Source: Streptomyces humicola (GTDB lineage: Bacteria; Actinomycetota; Actinomycetes; Streptomycetales; Streptomycetaceae). Taken from it: a DNA stretch of 52,136 bases. A model generated the notes under the pieces. That model was not told where the DNA came from, did not search any database, and saw only the letters and a list, made by a program, of their open reading frames with translations. The translations under genes were made by a program, and so were the position numbers. This document shows, one piece after another, positions 43,056 through 51,128 of the stretch. Within the stretch, counting starts at the first letter, position 1, and the number at the start of each line of letters is the position of its first letter. The stretch is taken from positions 1 to 52,136 of the forward strand of contig NZ_JANFNG010000041.1 of the NCBI RefSeq assembly GCF_024436035.1, in the 5' to 3' direction.

Positions 43056-44256
43056 GCTTTGGATCTGTGGGCGCCGGAGAGTCGAACGGCAACCCCGTGT
43101 AGTTCTCCGCGAGTTCCGCTGCCACCGCCCGGGAGGTCGCGATCCGCTCCAGCTGTGCGAGTTGCAGCCGGGTGTCGAACGCGGTCTGCTGCGGATCGAC
43201 GTGCAGCATGCTGGTCATGACGTACGAGAAGTGCTCGGCGCGCCATACCCGGCGCAGGCACGTGTCGGTGTACGCGTCGAGCAGCTCGCGGGAGCCGGTC
43301 GCGTGCCAGTGGGCGAGGGCCCGCCCCAGCACCACGACGTCGGAGACGGCGAGATTGAGACCTTTGGCGCCGGTGGGCGGGACGATGTGCGCGGCGTCGC
43401 CTGCAAGGAACACCCGGCCGTACTGCATGGGTTCGGTGACGTGGCTGCGCATCGGCAGCACCGCCTTGGCGGTGATCGGACCGCGTTCCAGCTTCCAGCC
43501 GCTGTCGGTGGCGAACCGCTGGCCGAGTTCGTCCCAGATGCGTTCGTCGCTCCACTGCGCCACATCGGTGCCGTTGGGGACCTGGAGGTACAGGCGGCTG
43601 ACGCTGGCGGACCGCATGCTGTGCAAGGCGAAGCCGCGGGGCGAGTGGGCGTAGATCAACTCGTCGCAGGACGGCGGAACGTCGGCGAGGATGCCGAGCC
43701 ACGAGTAGGGGTAGGTGCGCTCGTACGAGCGCCGGACGGCGGACGGCAGGGCGTCGCGGGTGACGCCGTGGAAGCCGTCGCAGCCGACGACGTACTCGCA
43801 GGTCAGGGTCTTGGGGCGGCCCTGGTGGGCGTAGTGGACGGTCGGCCGGGCGGTGTCGGCGCCGGTCACCGAGTGCGCCTGCGCTTCGAAGAGCAGCGGT
43901 GCTCCGTCGGCGAGTTGGAGGCGGACGAGGTCCTTGACCACTTCGGTCTGGGCATACACCATGACGCGTCGGCCTCCGGTGAGCGCGGGGAAGTCCACGC
44001 GGTGGGTACGGCGGTCGAAGCGCAGCTCGATGCCCTCGTGGACGAGGCCTTCGCGGTCCATCCGCTCCCCCGCCCCGCAGTCGCGCAGCACGTCGACAGT
44101 GCCCTGTTCGAGGATGCCGGCGCGTTGGCGGTTCTCGGCGTAGGGGCGGTCCCGGCTTTCCAGGACGACGCAGTCGATGCCGCTGTTGTGCAGCAGGCGG
44201 GCGAGCAGCAGACCGGCGGGACCGGCGCCGATGATGCCGACGGTGGTGTGCGTCAT
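43039..44256 (-). CDS. pobA: 4-hydroxybenzoate 3-monooxygenase
   Basis: The 405-residue flavoprotein hydroxylates 4-hydroxybenzoate to protocatechuate with NAD(P)H and O2. FAD motif GAGPAG at residues 10-15, followed by ESRDRPYAENRQRAGILEQG as in PobA; the middle has the GD motif CEYVVGCDGFHGVTRDAL and the second FAD motif RVFLAGDAAHIVPPTGAKGL. Substrate-binding Tyr and Arg regions of the family are in place and the length is right. ATG 44256 overlaps the upstream stop as ATGA. Here it closes the pca operon, feeding protocatechuate into the same pathway. Confidence 0.95.
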   Translation of the reverse strand: MTHTTVGIIGAGPAGLLLARLLHNSGIDCVVLESRDRPYAENRQRAGILEQGTVDVLRDCGAGERMDREGLVHEGIELRFDRRTHRVDFPALTGGRRVMVYAQTEVVKDLVRLQLADGAPLLFEAQAHSVTGADTARPTVHYAHQGRPKTLTCEYVVGCDGFHGVTRDALPSAVRRSYERTYPYSWLGILADVPPSCDELIYAHSPRGFALHSMRSASVSRLYLQVPNGTDVAQWSDERIWDELGQRFATDSGWKLERGPITAKAVLPMRSHVTEPMQYGRVFLAGDAAHIVPPTGAKGLNLAVSDVVVLGRALAHWHATGSRELLDAYTDTCLRRVWRAEHFSYVMTSMLHVDPQQTAFDTRLQLAQLERIATSRAVAAELAENYTGLPFDSPAPTDPKLTDPR

Positions 44257-45506
44257 CCTTCTCCCTGCTCCGTCTCTTCTTCGTTGCCGCGTTCTTCGTT
44301 GCCGCGTTCTTCGTTGCCGCGTTCTTCGTTGCCGTGGTGCTCGCGCAGGATGCGGTCGGCGACGGCGAAGGCCGCGTTGGCGGCCGGCACCCCGCAGTAG
44401 ACGGCCGACTGGAGCAGGACCTCCTGGATCTCCTCCGGCGTCAGGCCGACCGTCAGTGCGGCGCGCACATGCATGGCCAGCTCGTCGAGGTGGCCATGGG
44501 CGACGAGCGCGGTCATGGTGATGCAGCTGCGCGTTCGGCGGTCGAGCCCCGGACGGGTCCAGATCCCGCCCCATGCGTAGCGGGTGATGAAGTCCTGGAA
44601 CGGCGCGGTGAAGTCGCTGGTGCGGGCGACGGCGCGGTCGACGTGGGCGTCACCGAGCACGGCCCGGCGCACCGCCATGCCCGCGGTATGGCGCGAGCCG
44701 TCGTCGGACGGGCGGTGGTCGCAGGCCGGGGGCACCAGATGGGCGAGGAGCGCGGCGAGGACGGGCGCGGGGCGCTCGACGGTGGCGAGGTGCGCGACGC
44801 GGGGGATCTCGACGAGCGCCGCCTCGGGGATGGCGTCGGCGAGTTGGCGGGCGTGCGCGGGCGGGGTGGCGGTGTCGTCGCGTCCCGCGACGACGAGGGC
44901 GGGCGCGGTGATCCGGTGCAGATCGGCGCGCAGGTCGTAGTCGGCGAGTGCGTCGCAGCACGCGGCGTAGCCATCGGGGTCGGTGGCCCGCAGCCCGTCA
45001 AGGAAGACCTTCGCCGTCGGGTCGTCGGCGAAGGCCGGGGTGAACCAGCGGCCTGCCGCGGCGTCCGCGATCGGTCCCGTGCCCTTGTGCCGGGCGAGCG
45101 CGGCGCGTTCGTGCCACGCGGCGGGTTCACCGAACCGCGCCGAGGAGCAGATCATGGCCAGCGAGCGCATCCGCGCGGGGTGGTGGACGGCGAGCCAGGC
45201 ACCGACCGCGCCACCGAGCGAGATGCCCGCGAAGTCGAACGCGCCGACCCCGAGCCGATCGGCCAGGTCGAGCACCAGGCGCCCGAGGTCGGCGACGGTG
45301 GTGGCGCCGGGAGTGGGGTCGGGCAGCACGTCGGTCGGTGTGCCACCGTGGCCCGGCAGGTCCCAGCGGATGGCGCGGAAGTGCCGGGCGAGCGCCGCAA
45401 CGTGGGCGTCCCATACGGAGAGCGACGTGCCGAGCGACGGGCCCAGCAGGAGCGCGGGCGCGGCGTCGGGTCCGTCGACGCGGTGGTGGAGGGCGGGTGT
45501 GGTCAT
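44253..45506 (-). CDS. pcaL: Fused 3-oxoadipate enol-lactonase / 4-carboxymuconolactone decarboxylase
   Basis: This 417-residue fusion joins PcaD and PcaC. Residues 1 to about 265 are an alpha/beta hydrolase with GISLGG (Ser96), ending RVAHLATVERPAPV with the catalytic His. From about residue 280 the CMD domain reads HTAGMAVRRAVLGDAHVDRA, then FITRYAWGGIWTRPGLDRRT, then AALTVGLTPEEIQEVLLQSA. It decarboxylates 4-carboxymuconolactone and hydrolyses the resulting enol-lactone to 3-oxoadipate. The fused form is typical of actinobacteria. The C-terminus ends in four GNEER-type repeats. ATG 45506 overlaps pcaB. Confidence 0.95.
   Translation of the reverse strand: MTTPALHHRVDGPDAAPALLLGPSLGTSLSVWDAHVAALARHFRAIRWDLPGHGGTPTDVLPDPTPGATTVADLGRLVLDLADRLGVGAFDFAGISLGGAVGAWLAVHHPARMRSLAMICSSARFGEPAAWHERAALARHKGTGPIADAAAGRWFTPAFADDPTAKVFLDGLRATDPDGYAACCDALADYDLRADLHRITAPALVVAGRDDTATPPAHARQLADAIPEAALVEIPRVAHLATVERPAPVLAALLAHLVPPACDHRPSDDGSRHTAGMAVRRAVLGDAHVDRAVARTSDFTAPFQDFITRYAWGGIWTRPGLDRRTRSCITMTALVAHGHLDELAMHVRAALTVGLTPEEIQEVLLQSAVYCGVPAANAAFAVADRILREHHGNEERGNEERGNEERGNEEETEQGEG
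44277..44336. repeat. 15-bp tandem repeat, four units, in the 3' end of pcaL
   Basis: Units TTCTTCGTTGCCGCG at 44277, 44292 and 44307 are identical; the one at 44322 differs by one base. On the coding strand they give four copies of the pentapeptide GNEER/GNEEE. As 15 bp is a multiple of three, copy-number change keeps the frame. Confidence 0.9.
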
Positions 45507-46918
45507 GGGGTGTCCGGGGTGTCCGTTGCTCGTGGGGCGCGGTCGGCCAGGGCGCGGTCGACCAGGGCGACGGCGGATCCGAGGTAGGCGGCCGGGTCGG
45601 TGAGATCGCGCAGCCGCTCCTTGGGGAGCAGACCGGCCAGTGCGGGCTCGTCCAGGAGCGCCTCGTCGAGGTCGGTGCCCTCCTCGGCGGCGCGGCGGGC
45701 GGCGGACGCCAGCGCTTGCTTGGCCTCGCCGCGTCCGATCAGGGCACCGAGGGACACGGCGAGGCGTTCGGAGGTGACCATGCCGCCGGTCGCGTCCAGG
45801 TTCTCCCGCATCCGGTGCGGGTGGATCTGCAGGCCCTCGGCGAGGTCGGCCGCGTGCGCGGCCGCACCGCCGACCAGACGCAGGGCCTCGCGCAGCGTCT
45901 GCCACTCGGCATGCCAGGCTCCGGCGGCGCGCTCGTCCTCCGCGGCGAGACAGCCCAGCAACACCGAGGCGAGGGCGGGGAGTTGGCGTGCCGCGGCGGC
46001 GACGAGCGTGGCGCGCACCGGGTTGGCCTTGTGGGGCATCGCCGACGAACCGCCGCTGTCGCCCTCGCTCACCTCCCCGGTCTCGGTGCGGGCGAGGACG
46101 AGGACGTCGGCGGCGACCTTGCCGAGCGCCCCGCCGGTGAAGGCGAGCGCCGAGGCGAGGTCGGCGACCGGCGTGCGCAGGGTGTGCCAGGGCAGCAGGG
46201 GCTCGGCGAGACCGGTCTGCCCGGCGTATGCGGCCAGCAGCCGCGGGCCGGGGTCGCCGGCCGCGCCCGTCTCCTGCTCCTGCGCGAAGGCGCCGAAGGC
46301 GGCGAGGGTGCCGGCGGCGCCCCCGAGTTGGGCCGGCAGGCTTGCTCGGACCGCCTCGAGCCGGCGCCGGGCGTCGAGGAGGAGCGTGCGCCAGCCGGCC
46401 GCCTTCAGCCCGAAGGTGGTGGGAACGGCGTGCTGGGTCAGGGTACGGCCGGGCATCGGTGTGGCACGGTGCCGGACGGCGAGCCGGGCGAGTGCGGCCG
46501 CCGTGCGGTCCAGGTCGTCCAGGACCGGCGCCAGGGTGCGGCGGGCGACGAGCATGGCGGCCGTGTCGAGGATGTCCTGGCTGGTGGCGCCGCGGTGGAC
46601 GTACGGGGCGGCGGCCGCATCGACCGATTCGGTGACCGCGGCGACCAGCGGGATCACGGGGTTGCCTCCGGCGCGGGCACGCAGTGCCAGGTCACGTACG
46701 TCGAATCGGTCGGCGCGCGCTGCGGCTGTCACCGCCGCAGCGGCCTCGGCGGGCGCGAGGCCCAGCGCCGCCTGAGCGCGGGTCAGCGCTGCCTCCGCGT
46801 CCAGCATTGCCTGCAGGAACGCGGTGTCGCCGGTCTCCGCCTCGGCGGCGGATCCGGCTCGGACGGGTGAGAGCAGTCCGAGGTCGGCTCCCGGCTCGTG
46901 CGGTTCACGGGAAGTCAA
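45503..46918 (-). CDS. pcaB: 3-carboxy-cis,cis-muconate cycloisomerase
   Basis: The 471-residue protein belongs to the fumarase/aspartase superfamily. It has the signature loop GGSSAMPHKANPVRATL, with a catalytic serine, and helices such as ATSQDILDTAAMLVARR, where the superfamily TS(S/Q)D motif lies. It lactonises 3-carboxy-cis,cis-muconate to 4-carboxymuconolactone. The start appears to be TTG 46918, within the end of pcaG, with GAGGAGA upstream; no ATG or GTG occurs in frame before the conserved LLSPVRAG. It is coupled to pcaL by an ATGA overlap. Confidence 0.93.
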   Translation of the reverse strand: MTSREPHEPGADLGLLSPVRAGSAAEAETGDTAFLQAMLDAEAALTRAQAALGLAPAEAAAAVTAAARADRFDVRDLALRARAGGNPVIPLVAAVTESVDAAAAPYVHRGATSQDILDTAAMLVARRTLAPVLDDLDRTAAALARLAVRHRATPMPGRTLTQHAVPTTFGLKAAGWRTLLLDARRRLEAVRASLPAQLGGAAGTLAAFGAFAQEQETGAAGDPGPRLLAAYAGQTGLAEPLLPWHTLRTPVADLASALAFTGGALGKVAADVLVLARTETGEVSEGDSGGSSAMPHKANPVRATLVAAAARQLPALASVLLGCLAAEDERAAGAWHAEWQTLREALRLVGGAAAHAADLAEGLQIHPHRMRENLDATGGMVTSERLAVSLGALIGRGEAKQALASAARRAAEEGTDLDEALLDEPALAGLLPKERLRDLTDPAAYLGSAVALVDRALADRAPRATDTPDTP

Positions 46919-47468
46919 GGAAAACCGTCTCCTCGTGGGCGCCGTTGTCCTGCAACCGTACGTCGAATCGGTGGACGCGCTCGGTCTCCGCGATGGCGAT
47001 CAGGGTCGCGCGGCGGCGCGGTTCGAGCGCCGTGAGCAGCGGGTCGTCGGCGTCCGTCAGGTAGGCGCGGGTGAACAGGTGGTGCAGTAGCCCGCGAGCG
47101 AAGACGCACACCGCGAGGTAGGGCACGCCCCCGGGCGGCAGGGTGCGGATCGCGTAATGGCCGTCGGCGTCGGTCGGCACCCGGGCGAAGCCGGTGAAGT
47201 CCAGGCCGTGGCGGCCGATGACCGCGCCCGACACCGGGTCGCGGCGCAGCGATCCGGGCGCTCCGGTGCGCGAGCCGTCCGGTGCGGGCTGCCAGAACTC
47301 CAGCAATGCGTCGGGGACGGGTGCCCCTGCACCGTCGTAGACATGGCCGTGGACCGTGATGGCGCCCGGGTGTCCGGCGGGTGCGATGTCGGCGCCGCCG
47401 GGGAAAGGCAGCGCATAGCCGTAGAACGGGCCGACGGTCTGTGACGGGGTCGGTGCGAGCTCAGCCAT
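46905..47468 (-). CDS. pcaG: Protocatechuate 3,4-dioxygenase alpha subunit
   Basis: The 187-residue subunit begins APTPSQTVGPFYGYALPFPG, the usual alpha-chain start, and folds as an intradiol dioxygenase beta-sandwich (ITVHGHVYDGAGAPVPDALL, then FTGFARVPTDADGHYAIRTL). It has lost the iron ligands held by the beta chain, as normal. With PcaH it cleaves protocatechuate between its hydroxyls. ATG 47468 overlaps the pcaH stop by eight bases. Confidence 0.95.
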   Translation of the reverse strand: MAELAPTPSQTVGPFYGYALPFPGGADIAPAGHPGAITVHGHVYDGAGAPVPDALLEFWQPAPDGSRTGAPGSLRRDPVSGAVIGRHGLDFTGFARVPTDADGHYAIRTLPPGGVPYLAVCVFARGLLHHLFTRAYLTDADDPLLTALEPRRRATLIAIAETERVHRFDVRLQDNGAHEETVFLDFP

Positions 47469-48234
47469 CGCGGCCCTCCTCGATCCAGGTGGCGGCCGGG
47501 CCGTCGAGGACGATGTCCCAGCGGTAGCACAGCGACCACTCCGGGCTTGACCGGTCGTGGGCGTAGGTGGCGACGAGCCGGCCGCGGGCACTGTCGTCGG
47601 TGACCGCCTGCAGGATCGGGTCGTACGGGAAGAGCGGGTCGCCGGGGAAGTACATCTGGGTGACCAGCCGCTGGGTGAAGGCGGTACCGAAGAGCGAGAA
47701 GTGGATGTGGGCGGGGCGCCAGGCGTTGGTGTGGTTGCGCCACGGATAGGGGCCGGGCTTGATGGTGGTGAAGCGGTAGGTGCCGTCGTCGCCGGTGAGG
47801 CAGCGGCCCACGCCGGTGAAGTTGGGGTCGAGCGGGGCGGGGTGCTGGTCGCGCTGGTGGGCGTAGCGGCCGGAGGCGTTGGCCTGCCAGATCTCCACGA
47901 GCTGGCCGCGTATGGGTTTTCCGTCGCGATCGAGCAGCCGGCCGGTGACGGTGATCCGCTCGCCGATGGGTTCGCCGGTGTGCTGACGGGTCAGGTCGGC
48001 GTCGAGGTCGGTGACATCGGTGACGCCGAAGACCGGTCCTGACAGTTCGACGGCCTCCGGGTCGCGCACCTCGACGAGGGCATGTTTCGGGTGGCGCAGC
48101 TCGCTGCTGCGGTACGGCGCGTAGTCGCGGGAGGGGTGGTGGCGCACGGCGGCGCCGTCGGCGAGCGCCTTGGCGTATGCGTCGCGGGCGGCCGTGATCT
48201 CCGTATCGATCTGCGACTGGTCGAGTGCGGTCAT
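47461..48234 (-). CDS. pcaH: Protocatechuate 3,4-dioxygenase beta subunit
   Basis: The 257-residue catalytic subunit carries the non-haem Fe(III) ligands: tyrosines in NASGRYAHQR and GPYPWRNHTN and the paired histidines of WRPAHIHFSL. The N-terminal arm HHPSRDYAPYRSSELRHPKH is typical of beta chains. It performs intradiol ring cleavage of protocatechuate to 3-carboxy-cis,cis-muconate. It lies nine bases after pcaF. Confidence 0.96.
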   Translation of the reverse strand: MTALDQSQIDTEITAARDAYAKALADGAAVRHHPSRDYAPYRSSELRHPKHALVEVRDPEAVELSGPVFGVTDVTDLDADLTRQHTGEPIGERITVTGRLLDRDGKPIRGQLVEIWQANASGRYAHQRDQHPAPLDPNFTGVGRCLTGDDGTYRFTTIKPGPYPWRNHTNAWRPAHIHFSLFGTAFTQRLVTQMYFPGDPLFPYDPILQAVTDDSARGRLVATYAHDRSSPEWSLCYRWDIVLDGPAATWIEEGRDG

Positions 48235-48243
48235 GCGGTGCCG

Positions 48244-49428
48244 CTACCTTTCCAGCACCAGGGCGAGGCCCTGTCCGACGCCGATGCACAGGGCCGCAAG
48301 ACCGGTGCCCGAGCCCGCAGCGGCGAGCTGGTGGGCGACGGCCCCCGTGATACGGGCACCGGATGCACCGAGGGGGTGGCCGATCGCGACGGCTCCGCCG
48401 CGCGGGTTGAGCACCTCGGGGTCGAGGCCGTTCCAGGCGGCGAGGCAGCCCAACGCCTGGGCGGCGAAGGCCTCGTTGAGCTCGAGGACGGCCAGATCCG
48501 CAAGGCCTCGGCCCGCCTTGGACAGCGCCCTGTCCACCGCCTCGACCGGACCGAGGCCGAAGTACTGCGGTTCGATCCCGGTCACCGCGCTTGCCCTGAT
48601 CCTGGCGAGGGGTTCGCGGCCGACGGCCTTCAGGCCCGCCTCGTCGACGAGGAGCAGCGCGGCGGCGCCGTCGTTGAGCGGCGAGGAGTTGCCCGCGGTG
48701 ACGGTTCCGTCCTTGCGGAAGACCGGCTTGAGCCTGGCGAGCGCTTCGAGGGAGGTGTTGTCGCGGATGCATTCGTCGCGCGTGAGGTCCACGCCCTCGT
48801 ACGCGACGACCTCGGCGTCGTAGGCGCCGTCCTTCCAGGCGCGCGCCGCCTTCTCGTGGCTGGCGAGCGCGAAGGCGTCCTGCTGCTCGCGGGTGATGCC
48901 GTGCCGGTCGGCTACGAGCTCGGCGCCCTCGCCGAGAGAGACGGTCCACTCCTCGGGCATACGGGAGTTGACCATGCGCCAGCCGAGAGTGGTGGAGTAC
49001 AGCTCCTGGTTGCCCGCGGGGAAGGCACGCTCCGGCTTGGGCAGCACCCACGGCGCGCGGGACATCGACTCGACGCCGCCTGCGAGAGCGATCGAGGCGT
49101 CCCCGATGGCGATGGCGCGGGCCGCCTGGATGACGGCTTCCATGCCGGAGCCGCACAGCCGGTTGACGGTGGTGCCGGGCACGGTGACCGGAAGTCCGGC
49201 GAGCAGCACGGCCATCCGGGCCACGTTGCGGTTCTCCTCGCCCGCGCCGTTGGCGTTGCCGAAGAAGACGTCGTCGATGCGGGCTGGGTCGAGGCCGGGG
49301 GTGCGTTCGACCAGGGCGCGTACGACGTGCGCGGCGAGGTCGTCGGGGCGTACGCCGGCGAGCGCTCCCCCGTATTTGCCGATGGGCGTACGCACCGCGT
49401 CGACGATGTACACATCGTGCGGCTGCAT
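48244..49428 (-). CDS. pcaF: 3-oxoadipyl-CoA thiolase
   Basis: The 394-residue thiolase has the acyl-enzyme cysteine in NRLCGSGMEAV (Cys92), LNEAFAAQALG, the GHPLGASGARI histidine loop and the second cysteine in ALCIGVGQGLAL. It splits 3-oxoadipyl-CoA to succinyl-CoA and acetyl-CoA. Its place between pcaJ and pcaH settles the choice among thiolase paralogues. ATG 49428 is preceded by AGGGAG. Confidence 0.94.
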   Translation of the reverse strand: MQPHDVYIVDAVRTPIGKYGGALAGVRPDDLAAHVVRALVERTPGLDPARIDDVFFGNANGAGEENRNVARMAVLLAGLPVTVPGTTVNRLCGSGMEAVIQAARAIAIGDASIALAGGVESMSRAPWVLPKPERAFPAGNQELYSTTLGWRMVNSRMPEEWTVSLGEGAELVADRHGITREQQDAFALASHEKAARAWKDGAYDAEVVAYEGVDLTRDECIRDNTSLEALARLKPVFRKDGTVTAGNSSPLNDGAAALLLVDEAGLKAVGREPLARIRASAVTGIEPQYFGLGPVEAVDRALSKAGRGLADLAVLELNEAFAAQALGCLAAWNGLDPEVLNPRGGAVAIGHPLGASGARITGAVAHQLAAAGSGTGLAALCIGVGQGLALVLER

Positions 49429-49445
49429 GGTCAGCTCCCTTGCTG

Positions 49446-50204
49446 TCAGGCGGCCTTGAGGGCGCGCAGTGTGGCGAGTTCCTCGGGGGTGGGCGGGGCG
49501 GTGGTGCCGATGGAGTCGGCGGTCTTCAGCTCCCAGCCGGTGGCGGCACGCACCTGCTCGGCGGAGACGCCCGGGTGCAGCTCGGTGAGGACCAGTTCGG
49601 CGGTGGCCGGGTCGGGGCGCAGCACGCCGAGGTCGGTGATGACGGCGGTCGGGCCCTTGCCGCGCAGGCCGAGACGTTCGCGGTCGCCGGGGCCGGAGCC
49701 GTGGCCGACGGTGGTGGTGAAGTCGAGGCGGCGCACGAAGTTGCGGGGCGAGTGGCGCAGCACGATGAGGACTTCACCGCAGTTGGCGGCGATCTCGGGC
49801 GCGCCGCCTGCGCCCGGGAGACGGCCCTCCGGCTTGTCCGGACCCCGGTCGACGACGGTGGTGTTGATGTTGGCGTGCCGGTCGATCTGGGCCGCGCCGA
49901 GGAAACCGACGTCTATCCGCCCGGCCTGCAGCCAGTAGTTGAACATCTCGGGCACGGAGACGACGGCGTCCGCGGTGTCGGCGAGTTCGCCGTCGCCGAT
50001 GGACAGCGGCAGCCGGGTGGGCTTGGAGCCGAGGGTGCCGGATTCGTAGATGAGCACCAGGTCGGGGCGGGCGGTGCGGCGGGCGAGGTTGGCGGCGGTG
50101 CTCGGCAGGCCGATGCCGACGAAGCAGGTGCGGGCGCCGGCGAGCGCGCGGGCCGCATTGACCGTCATCAGCTCGTCGGGGGTGCAGGGCGCGGTGGTGG
50201 TCAT
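49446..50204 (-). CDS. pcaJ: 3-oxoadipate CoA-transferase subunit B
   Basis: The 252-residue beta subunit has the class I CoA-transferase fold; Glu54 in LIYESGTLG is the expected thioester-forming residue. FVGIGLPSTAANLA, GFLGAAQIDRHANINTTVV and VITDLGVLRPDP are conserved blocks. With PcaI it moves CoA from succinyl-CoA to 3-oxoadipate. ATG 50204 overlaps the pcaI stop as ATGA. Confidence 0.94.
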   Translation of the reverse strand: MTTTAPCTPDELMTVNAARALAGARTCFVGIGLPSTAANLARRTARPDLVLIYESGTLGSKPTRLPLSIGDGELADTADAVVSVPEMFNYWLQAGRIDVGFLGAAQIDRHANINTTVVDRGPDKPEGRLPGAGGAPEIAANCGEVLIVLRHSPRNFVRRLDFTTTVGHGSGPGDRERLGLRGKGPTAVITDLGVLRPDPATAELVLTELHPGVSAEQVRAATGWELKTADSIGTTAPPTPEELATLRALKAA

Positions 50205-51034
50205 CGCGCGGCGGCCTCCTCGGTGCGGACTGAGACATGCTCGTTGAGCCAGGTGCGGAAGGTGTCGCGGTCGCGCGAGACGGCGTCCCACGCCTGGTAG
50301 AAGTCGTTGTCGCGCACCGAGTATCCGGCCGCGTACGAGGGATGGGCGCCGCCGGGCACCTCGGCGACGGCGGTGACCGCCCAGGAGGGCAGGACGACCC
50401 CGCCGGGCCTCGGCCGCAGTTCGTCGGTGATCTCCTCCACCGTCACCAGGACGCGCTCGGCGGCGAGCGCCGCCTCCTTCTGCACGCCGGTGAGGCCCCA
50501 CAGCTGCACATTGCCTTCGCGGTCGGCCTGCTGGGCGTGGATGACGGTCACATCGGGGTTGAGGGCGGCGACGGCGGCCAGCTCCTCGCCCGTGAAGGGG
50601 CAGAAGACGGTGGAGACGGTGTCGGTGCGGCTTGCGATCTCGCTGCCGCGGTAGCCGCGAAGCACGGCGAAGGGCAGTCCCGATGCGCCGGCGACATAGC
50701 GGTTGGCCATACCGGCGTGGCTGTGCTCGTCGACCTCCAGTGGCCGCGGCCAGCCGTTCTCGACGGCGTCGCGGAAGCGGTGGAGCGATCCGACTCCCGG
50801 ATTGCCGCCCCAGGAGAAGACGAGCTTCCTGACGAGCCCGGCGCCGATCAGCTGGTCGTAGATCACGTCGGGGGTCATCCGCACCAGGGTGAGGTCGGTG
50901 ATGCCCTGCCGGATCACCTCGTGCGCGGCGGCGAACGGGATGAGGTGGGTGAAGCCTTCCATGGCGACGGTGTCGCCATCGTGGATCAACTCCGCCACCG
51001 CGTCGTGGAGGGTGCGAATCTTCGGCGCTGCCAT
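50201..51034 (-). CDS. pcaI: 3-oxoadipate CoA-transferase subunit A
   Basis: The 277-residue alpha subunit starts APKIRTLHDAVAELIHDGDT, then VAMEGFTHLIPFAAAHEVIR and DLTLVRMTPDVIYDQLIGAG, the standard order. It is the first gene of the pca-pobA operon, behind the operator at 51067-51080. ATG 51034 is preceded by GAGG. It forms the heteromeric transferase with PcaJ. Confidence 0.94.
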   Translation of the reverse strand: MAAPKIRTLHDAVAELIHDGDTVAMEGFTHLIPFAAAHEVIRQGITDLTLVRMTPDVIYDQLIGAGLVRKLVFSWGGNPGVGSLHRFRDAVENGWPRPLEVDEHSHAGMANRYVAGASGLPFAVLRGYRGSEIASRTDTVSTVFCPFTGEELAAVAALNPDVTVIHAQQADREGNVQLWGLTGVQKEAALAAERVLVTVEEITDELRPRPGGVVLPSWAVTAVAEVPGGAHPSYAAGYSVRDNDFYQAWDAVSRDRDTFRTWLNEHVSVRTEEAAAR

Positions 51035-51066
51035 GGGCCTCGTCCGGCTCTCTCTTGTTCGCCTGG

Positions 51067-51080
51067 TGAACTTTAGTTCA
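51067..51080. promoter_or_regulatory. IclR-type operator TGAACT-TT-AGTTCA
   Basis: A 14-bp inverted repeat with perfect 6-bp arms lies 33 bp upstream of pcaI and about 50 bp upstream of the divergent IclR gene, beside an AT-rich stretch (TAATAT) that may be a -10. It is the best candidate for PcaR-like control of the operon. Confidence 0.7.
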
Positions 51081-51128
51081 TAATATGCTCGCAACCGAGT
51101 CTCATACGGACGAGAGGCCGTGTCAACG

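Noticed and set aside
44277-44336. Possible small CRISPR-like array
   Set aside because: Units are 15 bp, directly abutting with no spacers, and lie within a coding frame; this is a simple tandem repeat.
48082-49938. A 618-codon plus-strand frame over pcaF and pcaJ
   Set aside because: Antisense shadow of two well-identified genes.
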